From: Trujillonella endophytica
GTDB lineage: Bacteria; Actinomycetota; Actinomycetes; Mycobacteriales; Geodermatophilaceae
Length of the DNA stretch: 64,000 bases
Assembly (NCBI RefSeq): GCF_900110555.1
Contig: NZ_FOEE01000001.1
Coordinates: 186,001 to 250,000 of the forward strand
Reading direction: 5' to 3'
Shown: one piece after another, positions 1 to 8,363 of the stretch
How the letters are laid out: each line of letters opens with the position of its first letter
Numbering within the stretch: the stretch's first letter is position 1
The notes under the pieces: model-generated
Seen by the model: the letters and a program-made list of their open reading frames with translations, nothing else
Told to the model about the DNA's origin: nothing
The model's database searches: none
Position numbers and translations under genes: made by a program

Positions 1-570
1 GAGGGGCTCGACCTCCCGGAGGTCTCGCTCGTCGCCATCCTCGACGCCGACAAGGAGGGCTTCCTCCGCTCGGGCACCTCGCTCATCCAGACCATCGGCC
101 GGGCGGCGCGCAACGTGTCCGGCGAGGTGCACATGTACGCCGACAAGATCACCCCGTCGATGGCCCAGGCCATCGACGAGACCAACCGGCGGCGCGAGAA
201 GCAGGTCGCCTACAACACCGAGCGCGGCATCGACCCGCAGCCGTTGCGGAAGAAGATCGTCGACATCCTCGACGGCATCTACCGCGAGGCCGAGGACGGC
301 ACCGCCGGGGAGCTGCTGGGCGGCTCGGGCCGGCAGCAGTCCCGTGGGAAGTCGCCCGTGCCGGGCCTGTCGTCGAAGGCGAAGGCGAAGGCCGGCTCCA
401 TCGACGTGCAGGGCCTCCCGCGCAACGAGCTGGCCGACCTCATCACGCAGCTCAACGAGCAGATGCTCGCCGCCGCCCGGGAGCTGCAGTTCGAGGTGGC
501 CGCCCGGCTGCGCGACGAGCTGCAGGAGCTGAAGAAGGAGCTGCGCCAGCTCGACGCGGCGCACGCCTGA
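1..570 (+). CDS. uvrB: UvrABC system protein B, C-terminal part (5' end outside window)
   Basis: UvrB is the helicase-like damage-verification subunit of nucleotide excision repair; it is loaded by UvrA and recruits UvrC. The frame is open from the first base. It contains the end of the helicase C-terminal domain ([20 protein letters not shown], then the motif VI region QTIGRAARN), a linker starting [20 protein letters not shown], and a terminal UVR domain ([20 protein letters not shown]) which contacts UvrC. All are typical of UvrB. The N-terminal two thirds lie outside the window. uvrA and uvrC are also in this window, at about 25 and 34 kb, so all three uvr genes are in one neighbourhood but not one operon. 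Confidence 0.97.
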   Translation, partial: EGLDLPEVSLVAILDADKEGFLRSGTSLIQTIGRAARNVSGEVHMYADKITPSMAQAIDETNRRREKQVAYNTERGIDPQPLRKKIVDILDGIYREAEDGTAGELLGGSGRQQSRGKSPVPGLSSKAKAKAGSIDVQGLPRNELADLITQLNEQMLAAARELQFEVAARLRDELQELKKELRQLDAAHA

Positions 571-591
571 GCGGGGAAGTCCCCAGCAGTT

Positions 592-648
592 GATCATCGG
601 CGTCTGGCTGCGTTCGCCGGCGCGTCGGGCAGCCACCTGCCGATGATC
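592..648. repeat. Long interrupted palindrome after uvrB (hairpin; possible dispersed repeat)
   Basis: The outer arms GATCATCGGC (592-601) and GCCGATGATC (639-648) are perfect complements. Inner arms TGGCTGC (605-611) and GCAGCCA (629-635) are also perfect, separated from the outer arms by 3-nt internal loops, with a 17-nt loop. Both arms would form one long stem about 20 bp downstream of the uvrB stop. There is no T-tract, so termination is uncertain. It could instead be a REP-like intergenic element. No second copy was noticed in this window. Confidence 0.6.
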
Positions 649-671
649 GACGACGTCGTGAGGAGTCGAGC

Positions 672-1013
672 GTGGACCGTGCGGAGCTGGCCGCGTACTG
701 CCTGAGCAAGCCGGGCGCCGAGGAGACCTATCCCTGGGGTGACGTCGACCTGGTCGTCAAGGTCGGCGGCAAGGCGTTCGCATTCCTCGGGCCGGAGACC
801 GTCGGGGTGAAGTGCGGCCGGGACGCCGCCGAGGCGTCCGAGTGGCGCGACCGGTACCCGGGTGCGATCACCGTGAGCTCCTACATCGGCCGCTACGGCT
901 GGAACGCCGTGGACTTCTCGGGTCCGGTGCCCGCGGACGAGGTCCGGGAGCTCGTCGACGGCTCCTACGACGCGATCGTCGCGGCCCTGCCGAAGAGCAA
1001 GCGGCCGAGCTGA
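672..1013 (+). CDS. MmcQ/YjbR family DNA-binding-like protein
   Basis: Small cytoplasmic protein of 113 aa, the usual length for the MmcQ/YjbR (CyaY-like fold) family. The opening segment ELAAYCLSKPGAEETYPWGD and the later SSYIGRYGWNAVDF and PADEVRELVDGSYDAIVAALPK match the family pattern of an early pre-Trp motif and a C-terminal helix. Its biochemical role is not established. The GTG start follows GAGGAGTCGAGC. It sits alone between the post-uvrB palindrome and the terC leader. Confidence 0.85.
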   Translation: MDRAELAAYCLSKPGAEETYPWGDVDLVVKVGGKAFAFLGPETVGVKCGRDAAEASEWRDRYPGAITVSSYIGRYGWNAVDFSGPVPADEVRELVDGSYDAIVAALPKSKRPS

Positions 1014-1026
1014 CCACTCGCACCAC

Positions 1027-1081
1027 CCGGCCGGGAACTCCGCGCCATCCGGCCGGGAACTCTCCGGGACGCCGCGGCGTT
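1027..1081 (+). promoter_or_regulatory. Candidate ECF (sigma-R/sigma-H-like) promoter with a duplicated GGGAAC element
   Basis: The 14-mer CCGGCCGGGAACTC occurs twice, at 1027-1040 and 1049-1062, 22 bp apart. In the second copy GGGAAC (1055-1060) is followed after exactly 18 nt by GTT (1079-1081). This is the GGAAY-N18-GTT layout known for SigR of Streptomyces and SigH of mycobacteria. Transcription would start near 1088 and give a leader of about 190 nt carrying the riboswitch. Assignment to this sigma class is inference. Confidence 0.5.
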
Positions 1082-1143
1082 TACCCCCTCGAGACCGCCT
1101 GACGCGACGGCCATGTCGTCACGCCCTCGGGCAGGTCTCACGT

Positions 1144-1278
1144 GGAGGGGAGTATCCCTGCGCGGCAGTGTCGTCAACACGAGGTCCCATGGCCTCCGGC
1201 GCTGCCGGTCGCTCCGACGAGGAGCGGCGGGAGAGACCTCCGGTACCGACACCTGCATGTCGACCGGAGGAGACCCCT
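1144..1278 (+). promoter_or_regulatory. yybP-ykoY family Mn2+ riboswitch with Shine-Dalgarno-sequestering platform, upstream of terC
   Basis: The leader contains GGGGAGTA (1147-1154), then GTCGTCAACACGAGG (1170-1184), CCTCCGGC (1193-1200) and GAGACCTCC (1233-1241). These are the conserved blocks I recall for yybP-ykoY RNAs such as the L. lactis aptamer. Helices can be drawn: GGAGG 1144-1148 with CCTCC 1237-1241 (P1); GGCAG 1164-1168 with CTGCC 1202-1206; GAGG 1181-1184 with CCTC 1193-1196; GCTCC 1211-1215 with GGAGC 1221-1225. The 3' P1 strand can pair instead with the terC ribosome site: CCTCCGGT (1237-1244) with ACCGGAGG (1263-1270), extended by CGACA/TGTCG. This suggests Mn2+-bound P1 frees the SD, as described for E. 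coli alx. Confidence 0.85.
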
Positions 1279-2394
1279 GTGGACGTCCCGTTCTGGATCT
1301 GGGCGCTGACTATCGCCGCGATCCTGGCCATGATCGCCTTCGATTTCGTCGGCCACGTCCGGACACCGCACGCGCCGACGCTGCGCGAGTCGGCCACCTG
1401 GTCAGCCGTCTACGTGGGCCTCGCCGTCCTGTTCGGCCTCGGCGTGCTGTGGTTCGCCGGGCCCGAGTACGGCGGCGAGTACTTCGCCGGGTACATCACC
1501 GAGAAGAGCCTCTCGGTGGACAACCTCTTCGTCTTCGTGCTGATCATGGCGAGCTTCGCGGTGCCCCGGGAGCTGCAGCAGAAGGTGCTGCTGTTCGGCA
1601 TCGCGTTCGCCCTCGTGCTGCGCACCGTCTTCATCCTCGTCGGCGCCGCCGCCATCGAGAACTTCAGCTGGGTCTTCTACCTCTTCGGCGCGATCCTGCT
1701 CTACACGGCGTACATGCAGGCCACCAGCGGCGGGAAGCCCGAGGACCACTACGAGGAGAACGGCATCCTGCGCCTCGTCCGGCGCATCGTGCCGACCACG
1801 CAGGACTACCACTCCGACCGGCTCGTGACGCGGATCCTCGGCAAGCGCCACATCACCCCGCTGATGATCGCGCTGCTCGCGATCGGCAGCGCCGACGTCC
1901 TGTTCGCCGTCGACTCGATCCCGGCCATCTTCGGGCTGACCCAGGAGACCTACCTGGTGTTCGCCGCCAACGCCTTCTCCCTGCTCGGCCTGCGGCAGCT
2001 GTTCTTCCTCATCGACGGGCTGCTCGACCGGCTGGTGTACCTGGCCTACGGCCTCGCCGTGATCCTCGGCTTCATCGGGGCGAAGCTCGTCATCCACGCG
2101 CTGCACACCAACGAGCTGTCGTTCATCAACGGGGGCGAGCACGTCACGGTCGTCCCGGAGATTCCGACCTGGCTGTCGCTGGCGGTCATCCTGGTGACCC
2201 TGCTGGTCACCACGGTCGCCAGCCTGGCCCGGTCCCGCCGGGACGAGCGGGCCGCCGCAGCCGTACCGACGGCCGCCGAGCCCGCGTCCGCCGGGACCAC
2301 GGCCGCCGTCGCCGTCGAGGCCGGCGAGCGGTCCGGCGCGGCGCACGCGACGTCGTCCGGGCGCGGGCCGGACGGACCGGCGCCGGCGTCGTGA
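1279..2394 (+). CDS. TerC/Alx family integral membrane protein (probable Mn2+ exporter)
   Basis: 371-aa polytopic membrane protein of the TerC superfamily. The two family signatures are present: [12 protein letters not shown], with Asp81-Asn82, and [13 protein letters not shown], with Asp206 and Asp212. These acidic residues in membrane helices are thought to line a metal path. About seven to nine hydrophobic segments are visible, followed by a charged Ala-rich cytoplasmic tail of about 55 aa. The GTG at 1279 is chosen because GGAGGAG lies 6 nt upstream; an earlier in-frame GTG at 1168 falls inside the riboswitch aptamer. TerC/Alx/MntP relatives controlled by this riboswitch export Mn2+, so Mn2+ homeostasis is the best guess; a part in tellurite or general metal stress is also possible. 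It heads the ter cluster. Confidence 0.93.
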   Translation: MDVPFWIWALTIAAILAMIAFDFVGHVRTPHAPTLRESATWSAVYVGLAVLFGLGVLWFAGPEYGGEYFAGYITEKSLSVDNLFVFVLIMASFAVPRELQQKVLLFGIAFALVLRTVFILVGAAAIENFSWVFYLFGAILLYTAYMQATSGGKPEDHYEENGILRLVRRIVPTTQDYHSDRLVTRILGKRHITPLMIALLAIGSADVLFAVDSIPAIFGLTQETYLVFAANAFSLLGLRQLFFLIDGLLDRLVYLAYGLAVILGFIGAKLVIHALHTNELSFINGGEHVTVVPEIPTWLSLAVILVTLLVTTVASLARSRRDERAAAAVPTAAEPASAGTTAAVAVEAGERSGAAHATSSGRGPDGPAPAS

Positions 2395-2399
2395 GCGAC

Positions 2400-2428
2400 G
2401 CGACACGGCCGAACCGGGCCGATACTGT
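2400..2428 (+). promoter_or_regulatory. Candidate promoter for the first terD
   Basis: TACTGT (2423-2428) fits the actinobacterial -10 consensus TANNNT. A GCGACA hexamer (2400-2405) lies 17 nt upstream as a partial -35. It overlaps the last bases downstream of terC and is about 75 nt ahead of the terD start. Confidence 0.4.
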
Positions 2429-2503
2429 GCGATCTGCTCCGAGACCCATGTCCGGGCCGGAGATCGGAGCGGGTCATCGAGACCCAGTCGAGGAGGACCG
2501 AAC

Positions 2504-3082
2504 GTGAGCGTCAGTCTGTCCAAGGGTGGCAACGTCTCCCTGAGCAAGGAGGCCCCGGGCCTGACGGCCGTGCTCGTGGGGCTGGGCTGGGACGCCCGGT
2601 CGACGACCGGTGCCGACTTCGACCTCGACGCCTCGGCGCTGATGGTCGGTGCGGACGGCCGGATCCTGTCCGACAGCCACTTCGTCTTCTTCAACAACCT
2701 GACCAGCCCCGACGGCTCCGTGGAGCACACCGGTGACAACCTCACCGGTGAGGGCGAGGGCGACGACGAGCAGATCAAGGTCAACCTCGCCGGCGTCCCC
2801 GCCGAGTGCGACAAGATCGTCTTCCCGGTGAGCATCTACGACGCCGAGTCCCGCGGGCAGAGCTTCGGCCAGGTGCGCAACGCCTTCATCCGCGTGGTGA
2901 ACCAGGCCGGTGGCGCCGAGATCACCCGCTACGACCTCTCCGAGGACGCCTCCACCGAGACCGCCATGATCTTCGGCGAGCTCTACCGGAACGCCGGCGA
3001 GTGGAAGTTCCGCGCCGTCGGTCAGGGCTACGCTTCAGGTCTGGGTGGCATCGCGAAGGACTTCGGCGTCAACGTCGGCTGA
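2504..3082 (+). CDS. terD: TerD family protein (tellurium/stress resistance), copy 1
   Basis: 192-aa soluble beta-sandwich protein, the usual TerD length. It begins with the diagnostic [18 protein letters not shown]. The Ca2+-binding features are intact: FDLDAS (39-44), HTGDNLTG (75-82) and the acidic [10 protein letters not shown] (83-92). The C-terminal block [14 protein letters not shown] is also conserved. TerD proteins bind Ca2+ and are thought to scaffold membrane-associated stress complexes with TerC and TelA. The GTG start follows GAGGAGG. About 70% of residues match copy 2 at 7637 by eye, and both share the same bases after the stop (TGACCGTCGTC), suggesting a fairly recent duplication. 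Confidence 0.96.
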   Translation: MSVSLSKGGNVSLSKEAPGLTAVLVGLGWDARSTTGADFDLDASALMVGADGRILSDSHFVFFNNLTSPDGSVEHTGDNLTGEGEGDDEQIKVNLAGVPAECDKIVFPVSIYDAESRGQSFGQVRNAFIRVVNQAGGAEITRYDLSEDASTETAMIFGELYRNAGEWKFRAVGQGYASGLGGIAKDFGVNVG

Positions 3083-3091
3083 CCGTCGTCC

Positions 3092-3147
3092 GGGCGCCGC
3101 GGCTGATGCCGGTACCCGTCCTCTCGGGTCCCGCCTCCGCGGCGCCC
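3092..3147. terminator. Nested hairpin between terD copy 1 and the DUF475 gene
   Basis: Perfect 11-bp arms GGGCGCCGCGG (3092-3102) and CCGCGGCGCCC (3137-3147) enclose a second small stem, ACCCG with CGGGT. No T-run follows, as is usual in this GC-rich group. It may be a terminator, attenuator or mRNA-stabilising structure. A similar nested hairpin follows terD copy 2. Confidence 0.55.
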
Positions 3148-3179
3148 TGTCCGTTGCACGCTGAACAGCAAGGAACAAC

Positions 3180-4349
3180 GTGATCCTGCGAACCTTCGGC
3201 TGGTCCTTCGGGGTCACTGTCGCCAGCCTCGTCGTGGCTTTCATCTACGGAAGCTGGGAGGCGTTCCTCCTCTGCGTCATCCTCGGTGTGCTCGAGGTGT
3301 CCCTGTCGTTCGACAACGCCGTGGTCAACGCCAAGGTGCTCGAGCGGATGAGCGAGTTCTGGCAGAAGATCTTCCTCACCATCGGCATCCTGATCGCCGT
3401 CTTCGGCATGCGGCTGGTATTCCCGCTGCTCATCGTGGGCATCACCGCGAACCTCGGCCCGCTCGAGGCGGTCGACCTCGCGCTCGAGGGCGGCGAGATC
3501 GACGAGCCGGGTACCTACGCCTACCTGCTCGACCAGGCGCACCCGCTCATCGCCTCCTTCGGTGGCATGTTCCTGCTGATGCTGTTCCTCGACTGGCTGT
3601 TCGAGGAGCGCGACATCACCTGGCTGAGCTGGCTGGAGCGCCCGCTCGCGCGGATCGGCAAGCTGGATGCGCTGGCCGTCATCGTCGCCGCCGTCGCGCT
3701 CGTGCTGGCCGCCGAGTTCCTCGCGGCCGAGGACGAGCGGGCCTCCGTGCTGATGTCGGGTCTCCTGGGCCTGATCACCTACCTCGCCGTCAACGGTCTG
3801 GGCAATCTGTTCGAGTCCAGCGGGATCGCCGACGAGGGCACGACCGAGGACGGCGACGAGACCCCCCGCCTGCCTGCCGGCAGCATCGAGGGAGGCGGAG
3901 TCGCGACGACGACCCGCAGCGGCCCCACCCAGCTCGCCAAGGCCACCGGCAAGGCCGGGTTCTTCCTGTTCCTCTACCTCGAGGTCCTCGACGCGTCGTT
4001 CAGCTTCGACGGCGTCATCGGTGCCTTCGCGATCACGTCCGACCCGATCATCATCGCCCTCGGGCTCGGGTTCATCGGCGCGATGTTCGTCCGGTCGATC
4101 ACGGTCTACCTGGTGCGCCAGGGGACGCTCGCCGAGTACGTGTACCTGGAGCACGGCGCGCACTGGGCCATCGGCGCCCTCGCGGCGATCCTGCTGCTGA
4201 GCCTCGAGTGGCACATCCCCGAGCTGATCACCGGCCTCATCGGGGTCGTGTTCATCGGTGCCGCGTTCATCAACTCCCTCATCCGGCGCCGCCGCGGCGA
4301 CGTCCACGACGTCCACGTCGGGGAGACGGCCGAACCCGAGCGGGTCTGA
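3180..4349 (+). CDS. DUF475 family integral membrane protein (TerC superfamily)
   Basis: 389-aa polytopic membrane protein. It has two copies of a TerC-like motif: SLSFDNAVVNAKVL with Asp45-Asn46, and ASFSFDGVIGAFAIT with Asp277. This matches DUF475 proteins, which are distant relatives of TerC and likewise presumed ion transporters. A hydrophilic loop of about 45 aa (roughly residues 217-260, acidic and then Thr/Gly-rich) separates the two halves. The GTG start follows AAGGA with about 6 nt spacing. It is embedded between terD and terA genes, and DUF475 is a known companion of actinobacterial ter clusters. The substrate is unknown; a divalent cation is plausible from the paired acidic/Asn residues. 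Confidence 0.92.
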   Translation: MILRTFGWSFGVTVASLVVAFIYGSWEAFLLCVILGVLEVSLSFDNAVVNAKVLERMSEFWQKIFLTIGILIAVFGMRLVFPLLIVGITANLGPLEAVDLALEGGEIDEPGTYAYLLDQAHPLIASFGGMFLLMLFLDWLFEERDITWLSWLERPLARIGKLDALAVIVAAVALVLAAEFLAAEDERASVLMSGLLGLITYLAVNGLGNLFESSGIADEGTTEDGDETPRLPAGSIEGGGVATTTRSGPTQLAKATGKAGFFLFLYLEVLDASFSFDGVIGAFAITSDPIIIALGLGFIGAMFVRSITVYLVRQGTLAEYVYLEHGAHWAIGALAAILLLSLEWHIPELITGLIGVVFIGAAFINSLIRRRRGDVHDVHVGETAEPERV

Positions 4350-4403
4350 CGAGTCCACCGACCGACACCGCCACACGCCCTACGACGAGGAGGCCGAACC
4401 GGC

Positions 4404-5174
4404 ATGGGGATCGACTACACGAAGCGGCCGTCCAGCAGTGGGGGCGACGCGAATCAGTCGCCGCCCGCCACCCCGCCGCCGGCGGCCGGGTGGCCGCCGC
4501 CCGCGGCGCCCCCCGCACCGGCGGGGCCGGTGAACCTGGGCAAGGTGACGCTCACGAAGAGCGCGCCGAGCGTGTCGCTCACCAAGAGCGGCGCCGCCGG
4601 CGGCGAGCTGAGGGTCAACCTCAACTGGAACGCGAGGCCTGCGCAGCAGTCGGGCGGTGGCGGTGGCGGGTTCTTCAAGCGGATGGCGGCCGCGACGCAG
4701 GGCGGCGGCAGCATCGATCTGGACCTGGGGTGCCTCTACGAGTTCACCGACGGGTCCAAGGGCGTCGTCCAGGCGCTCGGGCGGTCCTTCACCTCGCGCA
4801 ACGCCGGGACACCGATCATCACGCTCGACGGCGACGACCGGTCGGGCACCAACAGCGGCGGCGAGAACCTCCGCATCGACCTGAACCGGCTCGCGGAGAT
4901 CCGCCGGATCATCGTGTTCGCCTTCATCTACGAGGGCGTGCCGAACTGGGCCGCGGCCGACGGCGTGGTGACCCTGTTCCCGGCCGTCGGCGGCCCGATC
5001 GAGGTGCGCCTGGACGAGGCGGACCCGCGGGCCCCGCTCTGCGCCATCGCGCTGCTCACCAACAGCGGCAACGACCTGACGGTGAACCGCGAGGTCCGGT
5101 ACATCCACGGCGGGCAGGACGTGCTCGACCAGGCCTACGGCTGGGGCATGAAGTGGGGTGCCGGCCGCAAGTGA
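4404..5174 (+). CDS. terA: TerA family stress-response protein
   Basis: 256 aa. A disordered Pro/Ala-rich N-terminus of about 43 aa leads into VNLGKVTLTKSAPSVSLTKSG, then a TerA/TerD-like beta-sandwich with the family hallmarks SIDLDLGCLYEFTDGSKGVVQ, IITLDGDDRSG, GENLRIDL and FAFIYEGVPNWAAADGVVTL. The conserved end DQAYGWGMKWGAGRK matches TerA of tellurite plasmids. TerA is a cytoplasmic, TerD-related protein of the membrane-linked Ter complex. The ATG start has GAGGAGG upstream. Its stop overlaps the next gene's GTG by 3 nt, implying translational coupling to the TerD-vWA protein. Confidence 0.92.
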   Translation: MGIDYTKRPSSSGGDANQSPPATPPPAAGWPPPAAPPAPAGPVNLGKVTLTKSAPSVSLTKSGAAGGELRVNLNWNARPAQQSGGGGGGFFKRMAAATQGGGSIDLDLGCLYEFTDGSKGVVQALGRSFTSRNAGTPIITLDGDDRSGTNSGGENLRIDLNRLAEIRRIIVFAFIYEGVPNWAAADGVVTLFPAVGGPIEVRLDEADPRAPLCAIALLTNSGNDLTVNREVRYIHGGQDVLDQAYGWGMKWGAGRK

Positions 5175-6628
5175 GCCCTGCGCCCACCACGCTCACCCCC
5201 GGCGGCAACGTCGGCCTCGCCCAGGCGGGGTTGTCCGGCGAGATCGTCGTCACGCTGACCTGGCAGCCTCTGCCCGGCACCGACATGGACCTGTCGGCGC
5301 TGCTGTGCGGGGCCGGCGGCACGGTCCGCAGCGACGACGACTTCGTCTTCTACAACCAGCCGGTCGGAGGCGACGGCGCCGTCCGGCACCTGGGCAAGTC
5401 CCAGCGGGGCTCTGGCACGGTCGACCAGTTGCGCATCGACCCGGCGCGGGTCCCGGCCGACGTCGACAAGGTCGTCATCGGCGCCTCGCTCGACGGGCCC
5501 GGCACGTTCGGCGCGCTGAGCGGCCTGGCGGTGGAGGTGGCCGCGGCGGCGGACGCGCCGGCCGCCGTGCGGTGCGACCTGACCGCGGGTCCGGAGACGG
5601 CGCTGGTGTTCGCCGAGGTGTACCGGCGCAACGGCGAGTGGAAGGTCCGGGCGATCGGCCAGGGCTACCGCAACGGGCTCGCGGGGCTGGCCACCGACTA
5701 CGGCGTCACGGTCGACGAGCCGTCGGCCGCGCCCGCACCGGCCCCGGCTCCTGCCCCGACGTCCGCGCAGGGCTGGGCGCCGCCCGCCGGCCCGCCCATC
5801 GACGCGCCGCCGCCGGTCGCGGCGCCCGCCGCAGCCGGGGCGCCGACAGCGGCCGGCGCGCCGCCGATCAGCCTGGAGAAGAAGCGCCTGGTCGACCTCG
5901 AGAAGAAGCTCGAGCACCAGGCGCCGCAGATGCTGTCGCTGGTCAAGACGGCCGGGGTGAGCCTGCAGAAGCGCGGCCTGGCCGAGCACACGGCGCGGGT
6001 GGCCCTGGTCCTGGACATCTCCGGGTCGATGAGCGGCCTCTTCCGGTCCGGCGCGGTGCAGCGGCTGTGCGAGCGCGTCCTGGCGCTGGGCCTGCGGTTC
6101 GACGACGACGGCGTCGTCGACGTCTTCCTGTTCGGCAAGGAGGTGCACCAGCCCGAGGGCCTGCGGCTGGAGGGACACCAGCAGTACATCGCCGACCTCA
6201 CCCGGCGGCACAAGCTGGAGTACGACACCCGCTACGGCGCGGCGATGTCCGCCGTCCGTCGGCACTACTTCGGCACCAGCCAGGAGCGCACGGAGCCGCT
6301 GCCCGCCCAGGTGCCGGTGTACGTCATGTTCCTGACCGACGGCGCCCCGAGCGACAAGGCGGTCGCGACGAAGCAGATCCGGGCCGCCTCCTACGAGCCG
6401 GTGTTCTGGCAGTTCATGGGAATCGGCTCGCCGAAGCAGTTCAGCTACCTGCAGCGGCTGGACGACCTGGACAACCGCTACACCGACAACGCCGACTTCT
6501 TCTCGGTCAGCGAGTCCGACCTCCTCGGGCGCAGCGCGATCAGCGACGACGCGCTGTTCGACCGGCTGATGAACGAGTACCCCGGCTGGCTCCAGCGGGC
6601 CCGGGCGCAGCAACTCCTGGTGCCGTAG
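5171..6628 (+). CDS. TerF-like protein: TerD domain fused to a von Willebrand A domain
   Basis: 485 aa. Residues ~1-180 form a TerD domain with DMDLSALL and DDDFVFYNQ, ending EWKVRAIGQGYRNGLAGLATDYGV. A Pro/Ala linker of about 45 aa follows, then a basic/acidic coiled segment (KKRLVDLEKKLEHQ), then a vWA domain. Its MIDAS is intact: DISGSMS at 282-288 and FLTDGAPS from about 387. This is the TerF architecture, in which a metal-dependent vWA adhesion module is tethered to TerD. GTG 5171 overlaps the terA stop and is the only start placing the N-terminus just before the TerD fold. It probably acts as a scaffold or chaperone-like part of the Ter complex. Confidence 0.92.
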   Translation: MSPAPTTLTPGGNVGLAQAGLSGEIVVTLTWQPLPGTDMDLSALLCGAGGTVRSDDDFVFYNQPVGGDGAVRHLGKSQRGSGTVDQLRIDPARVPADVDKVVIGASLDGPGTFGALSGLAVEVAAAADAPAAVRCDLTAGPETALVFAEVYRRNGEWKVRAIGQGYRNGLAGLATDYGVTVDEPSAAPAPAPAPAPTSAQGWAPPAGPPIDAPPPVAAPAAAGAPTAAGAPPISLEKKRLVDLEKKLEHQAPQMLSLVKTAGVSLQKRGLAEHTARVALVLDISGSMSGLFRSGAVQRLCERVLALGLRFDDDGVVDVFLFGKEVHQPEGLRLEGHQQYIADLTRRHKLEYDTRYGAAMSAVRRHYFGTSQERTEPLPAQVPVYVMFLTDGAPSDKAVATKQIRAASYEPVFWQFMGIGSPKQFSYLQRLDDLDNRYTDNADFFSVSESDLLGRSAISDDALFDRLMNEYPGWLQRARAQQLLVP

Positions 6629-6689
6629 GGGCGGTCCGCGCGTCCGGCGCGGTTCCGTCGACCGACCGCCAAGGCCACGGAGGGAACCC

Positions 6690-7511
6690 ATGACGCTCGA
6701 CGTCCAGCTGGTCGGCACCACCACCAAGATGGCCATCGTCTCCCTGCGGCCCGGGCAGGTCGTCTACAGCGAGGCGGGGAAATTCCTCTTCTCCTCCGCC
6801 GACGTCGTGATGGAGACCAAGCTCTCCGCGCCCTCGGCACCGGCGGCGCAGCAGGCACCCGGCGGTGGCGGGGGAGCCGGCGGCCTCGGCGGCATGCTGC
6901 GCGGGGCCATGGACGCCGGCAAGCGCATGCTCGCCGGTGAGTCGTTCGCGTTCACGCACTTCTCCACCCGCGGCGGCGACGGGCTGCTCGCTCTCGCCGG
7001 GGTGCTCCCCGGCGAGATGCGGCTGCTGGAGCTCGACGGCAGCAGCACCTGGTACGCGGAGAAGGACGCCTTCGTCGCCGCCGAGGCCGGCGTGCACTTC
7101 GACGTCGCCTTCGCCGGAGGGCGGCAGGGGTTCTCCGGTGGGGAGGGCTTCGTCCTCGAGAAGTTCACCGGCACGGGCAGCCTGCTCATCGGCGGCGCGG
7201 GGGACTTCATCGACATCAACCCGGCGGACTACGGCGGCAAGCTGCGCGTCGACACCGGCTGCATCGTCGCGTGGGACCAGAACATCCGGTACGGCATCGA
7301 GCGCGTCGGACGGATGAACCGGCAGGGCGCGATGACCGCGATGTTCGGCGGGGAGGGCTTCTCCCTGGCGACCGTCGAGGGGAACGGACGGGTCATCCTC
7401 CAGTCGGTCACGATCGACGGGCTGGCCAAGGCACTGGAGAAGAACGCCGGGGCCGGGGATTCGAAGACCGGCGCCGGCATGGGCGGGATCTTCAGCGGCA
7501 GCGCCGACTGA
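6690..7511 (+). CDS. AIM24/TIGR00266 family protein
   Basis: 273 aa. It opens [33 protein letters not shown] and continues with Gly-rich beta-strand repeats ([48 protein letters not shown]-like [15 protein letters not shown] and [19 protein letters not shown]), the signature of the AIM24 beta-helix family. Function in bacteria is unknown; AIM24 proteins recur in ter clusters. ATG with ACGGAGGGA upstream. It is separated from the TerF-like gene by 61 bp and probably co-transcribed. Three further AIM24 genes lie at 19.4-21.4 kb. Confidence 0.92.
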   Translation: MTLDVQLVGTTTKMAIVSLRPGQVVYSEAGKFLFSSADVVMETKLSAPSAPAAQQAPGGGGGAGGLGGMLRGAMDAGKRMLAGESFAFTHFSTRGGDGLLALAGVLPGEMRLLELDGSSTWYAEKDAFVAAEAGVHFDVAFAGGRQGFSGGEGFVLEKFTGTGSLLIGGAGDFIDINPADYGGKLRVDTGCIVAWDQNIRYGIERVGRMNRQGAMTAMFGGEGFSLATVEGNGRVILQSVTIDGLAKALEKNAGAGDSKTGAGMGGIFSGSAD

Positions 7512-7557
7512 CCACGGCAGTGGCGCCGCCGGCGCGGACACCCGCGCGCGCCGCACC

Positions 7558-7563
7558 TACGAT
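7558..7563 (+). promoter_or_regulatory. Candidate -10 box for terD copy 2
   Basis: TACGAT fits TANNNT and lies 73 nt upstream of the GTG start. No convincing -35 hexamer is visible. Confidence 0.3.
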
Positions 7564-7636
7564 GAGCACAGGGCCGGCAACGGCCGTCACGGACAGCGAC
7601 GCCGGGCAGCGGAGCCCGGCAGGGATGGAGGAAGCG

Positions 7637-8212
7637 GTGGGAGTCAGCCTCTCCAAGGGCGGCAACGTCTCGCTCACCAAGGAGGCCCCGGGCCTGCGGA
7701 CGGTGACCGTCGGTCTCGGATGGGACGCCCGCACGACCGACGGCAAGCCTTTCGACCTGGACGCCTCGGCCATCGGCTGCGGCGCGGACGGCAAGGTCGC
7801 CTCGGACCAGCACTTCGTGTTCTTCAACAACCTGCGCAGCCCCGACGGCGCCATCGAGCACACCGGTGACAACGTGACCGGTGAGGGCGCCGGCGACGAC
7901 GAGCAGATCCGCGTCGACCTGGCCGGCGCGCCGGCCACGCTCGACCGCGTCGTCTTCCCCGTCTCGATCTACGAGGCCGAGGGCCGGGGCCAGAGCTTCG
8001 GTCAGGTCCGCAACGCCTACATCCGCGTCGTGAACCAGGCCGACAACGCCGAGCTCGCCCGCTACGACCTCTCCGAGGACGCCTCGACCGAGACCGCGAT
8101 GGTCTTCGGCGAGCTGTACCGGAGCGGGGCCGAGTGGAAGTTCCGCGCCGTGGGTCAGGGCTACAGCTCCGGCCTGGCCGGCATCGCGCGGGACTTCGGC
8201 GTCAACGTCTGA
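7637..8212 (+). CDS. terD: TerD family protein, copy 2
   Basis: 191-aa TerD with all hallmark segments: [18 protein letters not shown] at the N-terminus, [36 protein letters not shown] and [23 protein letters not shown]. The Ca2+-ligand acidic residues are intact. The GTG at 7637 is chosen over an in-frame ATG at 7625 because GGAGGAAG lies directly upstream of GTG and the resulting N-terminus aligns with copy 1. It is closest to copy 1 and likely arose with it by duplication. Confidence 0.95.
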   Translation: MGVSLSKGGNVSLTKEAPGLRTVTVGLGWDARTTDGKPFDLDASAIGCGADGKVASDQHFVFFNNLRSPDGAIEHTGDNVTGEGAGDDEQIRVDLAGAPATLDRVVFPVSIYEAEGRGQSFGQVRNAYIRVVNQADNAELARYDLSEDASTETAMVFGELYRSGAEWKFRAVGQGYSSGLAGIARDFGVNV

Positions 8213-8219
8213 CCGTCGT

Positions 8220-8261
8220 CCCCCGGCCGGAGGCCCCTGTACGGGGCGGACCGGCCGGGGG
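8220..8261. terminator. Nested hairpin between terD copy 2 and copy 3
   Basis: Perfect 11-bp arms CCCCCGGCCGG (8220-8230) and CCGGCCGGGGG (8251-8261) enclose a second stem GCCCC/GGGGC. There is no T-tract. It occupies the same position relative to the stop codon as the hairpin after terD copy 1, so it may be an attenuator or processing signal within the cluster rather than an operon end. Confidence 0.6.
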
Positions 8262-8363
8262 ACCGGACGTCCCCGAGTGCACGACCGGCCGCGCCCGGGC
8301 CGACCGGCGCCGCGGCCGACCCCCGGCGGTTCCGCGCGGGACGAGGCGAGAGGAACGGGTTCG

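Noticed and set aside
1168-1278. N-terminal extension of TerC from GTG 1168
   Set aside because: The extension would be translated from inside the riboswitch aptamer and has no family similarity; GTG 1279 has a strong ribosome site.
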